Assembly: GCF_001591145.1 (NCBI RefSeq)
Contig: NZ_BCUF01000015.1
Location: forward strand, 42,664-106,663
Length of the DNA stretch: 64,000 bases
Direction of reading: 5' to 3'
Source: Vibrio harveyi NBRC 15634 = ATCC 14126 = KCTC 12724
Lineage (GTDB): Bacteria > Pseudomonadota > Gammaproteobacteria > Enterobacterales > Vibrionaceae
Positions within the stretch are counted from its first letter, which is position 1. Each line of letters opens with the position of its first letter. Positions 63,672 through 64,000 of the stretch are shown one piece after another. The notes under the pieces were generated by a model. The model made no database searches. It worked only from the letters and a program-made list of their open reading frames with translations, and was not told the origin of the DNA. The translations under genes were made by a program, and so were the position numbers.

Positions 63672-64000
63672 AAAAACCCTTAGATAAATTCAGCACAACT
63701 GGCTATACCAGTTAATTTTGAATTAGTTCACAATATGTTGCAAACACTTTCGGGCGAACACATGTTTACTCAAAGTCATTTTATTCTTACTTTTCATTAA
63801 GATAGCAATAAAACACTATTTTATTAAGTAACCACAACATAAAGTAAATACTCTACAAAATACTGTAACAAGCGCCCTTTTGAGCATTCCATCAGACTTC
63901 ATCCGTCTATAGGTGTGACCACAAAACAAGCAAACAGTTCTTTTTCATTAAAACAATGCTTTACAACGTTTATGCCTCCCCCTATTATACGTCCCGCAAC
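63672..64000. other. Intergenic region at window end (329 bp)
   Basis: AT-rich sequence upstream of the MaoC-like gene. No ORF, known motif or repeat was recognised. It probably also contains the promoter of whatever lies beyond the window. Confidence 0.4.

Overview
The window is ordinary-density bacterial DNA of about 45 percent GC. The gene set points to a Vibrio of the Harveyi/parahaemolyticus/alginolyticus group, most likely its second chromosome. The pointers are a three-domain acrylate-reductase-like flavoprotein next to apbE, a subtilisin-plus-chaperone pair, many c-di-GMP and chemotaxis genes, BCCT and Art transporters, and deaD next to rnb. This placement is inferred from gene content; no alignment was run. 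I saw no rRNA, tRNA, CRISPR array, prophage or insertion sequence.

Layout. 1-5.3 kb: the end of an EAL phosphodiesterase, a serine-type amino-acid permease behind a good CRP site, a 33-residue membrane peptide, and a TPR-GGDEF cyclase followed by a small lipoprotein. 5.5-9.2 kb: a secreted S8/P-domain protease with a probable dedicated chaperone, then an alkaline phosphatase. 9.3-15.6 kb: an SRPBCC/GyrI-like protein, a two-component system divergent from two related DUF5666-type exported proteins, a small exported protein, and an unusual membrane/coiled-coil/winged-helix protein. 16-19.8 kb: a copper-handling pair (DUF2946-like and PCuAC), yegD, and two minor genes.

20.3-27.4 kb is an oxidative catabolic block. 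It holds a branched-chain 2-oxoacid dehydrogenase E1alpha/E1beta/E2 operon, etfBA, and a divergent ETF-ubiquinone oxidoreductase with a LiuR-like operator in the shared promoter region. Electrons from acyl-CoA dehydrogenation would pass through EtfAB to the quinone pool. 27.7-31.8 kb holds apbE and a 1004-residue OYE/FMN_bind/FAD reductase; ApbE would attach FMN to its partner. 32.6-36.6 kb: a secreted leucine-rich-repeat protein, a GST/LysR pair and an exported intradiol dioxygenase. 36.7-39.6 kb: artPIQM arginine uptake. 39.9-46.1 kb: a chemoreceptor, a secreted glycosidase-like protein, a signal-less betaine-binding-type protein and a SnoaL-like protein.

46.2-54.6 kb is the most novel-looking part. 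It is a minus-strand cluster of RidA, a semialdehyde-type dehydrogenase, a non-canonical M19 dipeptidase homologue, a BCCT transporter with altered aromatic-box residues, and two translationally coupled proteins of unknown function, divergent from a LysR regulator. It reads as an uptake and degradation system for an unidentified quaternary-ammonium or amino-acid-like compound. 54.7-64 kb: ackA, deaD divergent from rnb, an AraC regulator, a DUF3024 protein, pstS behind a well-formed PhoB promoter, and a MaoC-like hydratase. Most operons end in clear intrinsic terminators, and several convergent gene pairs share one.
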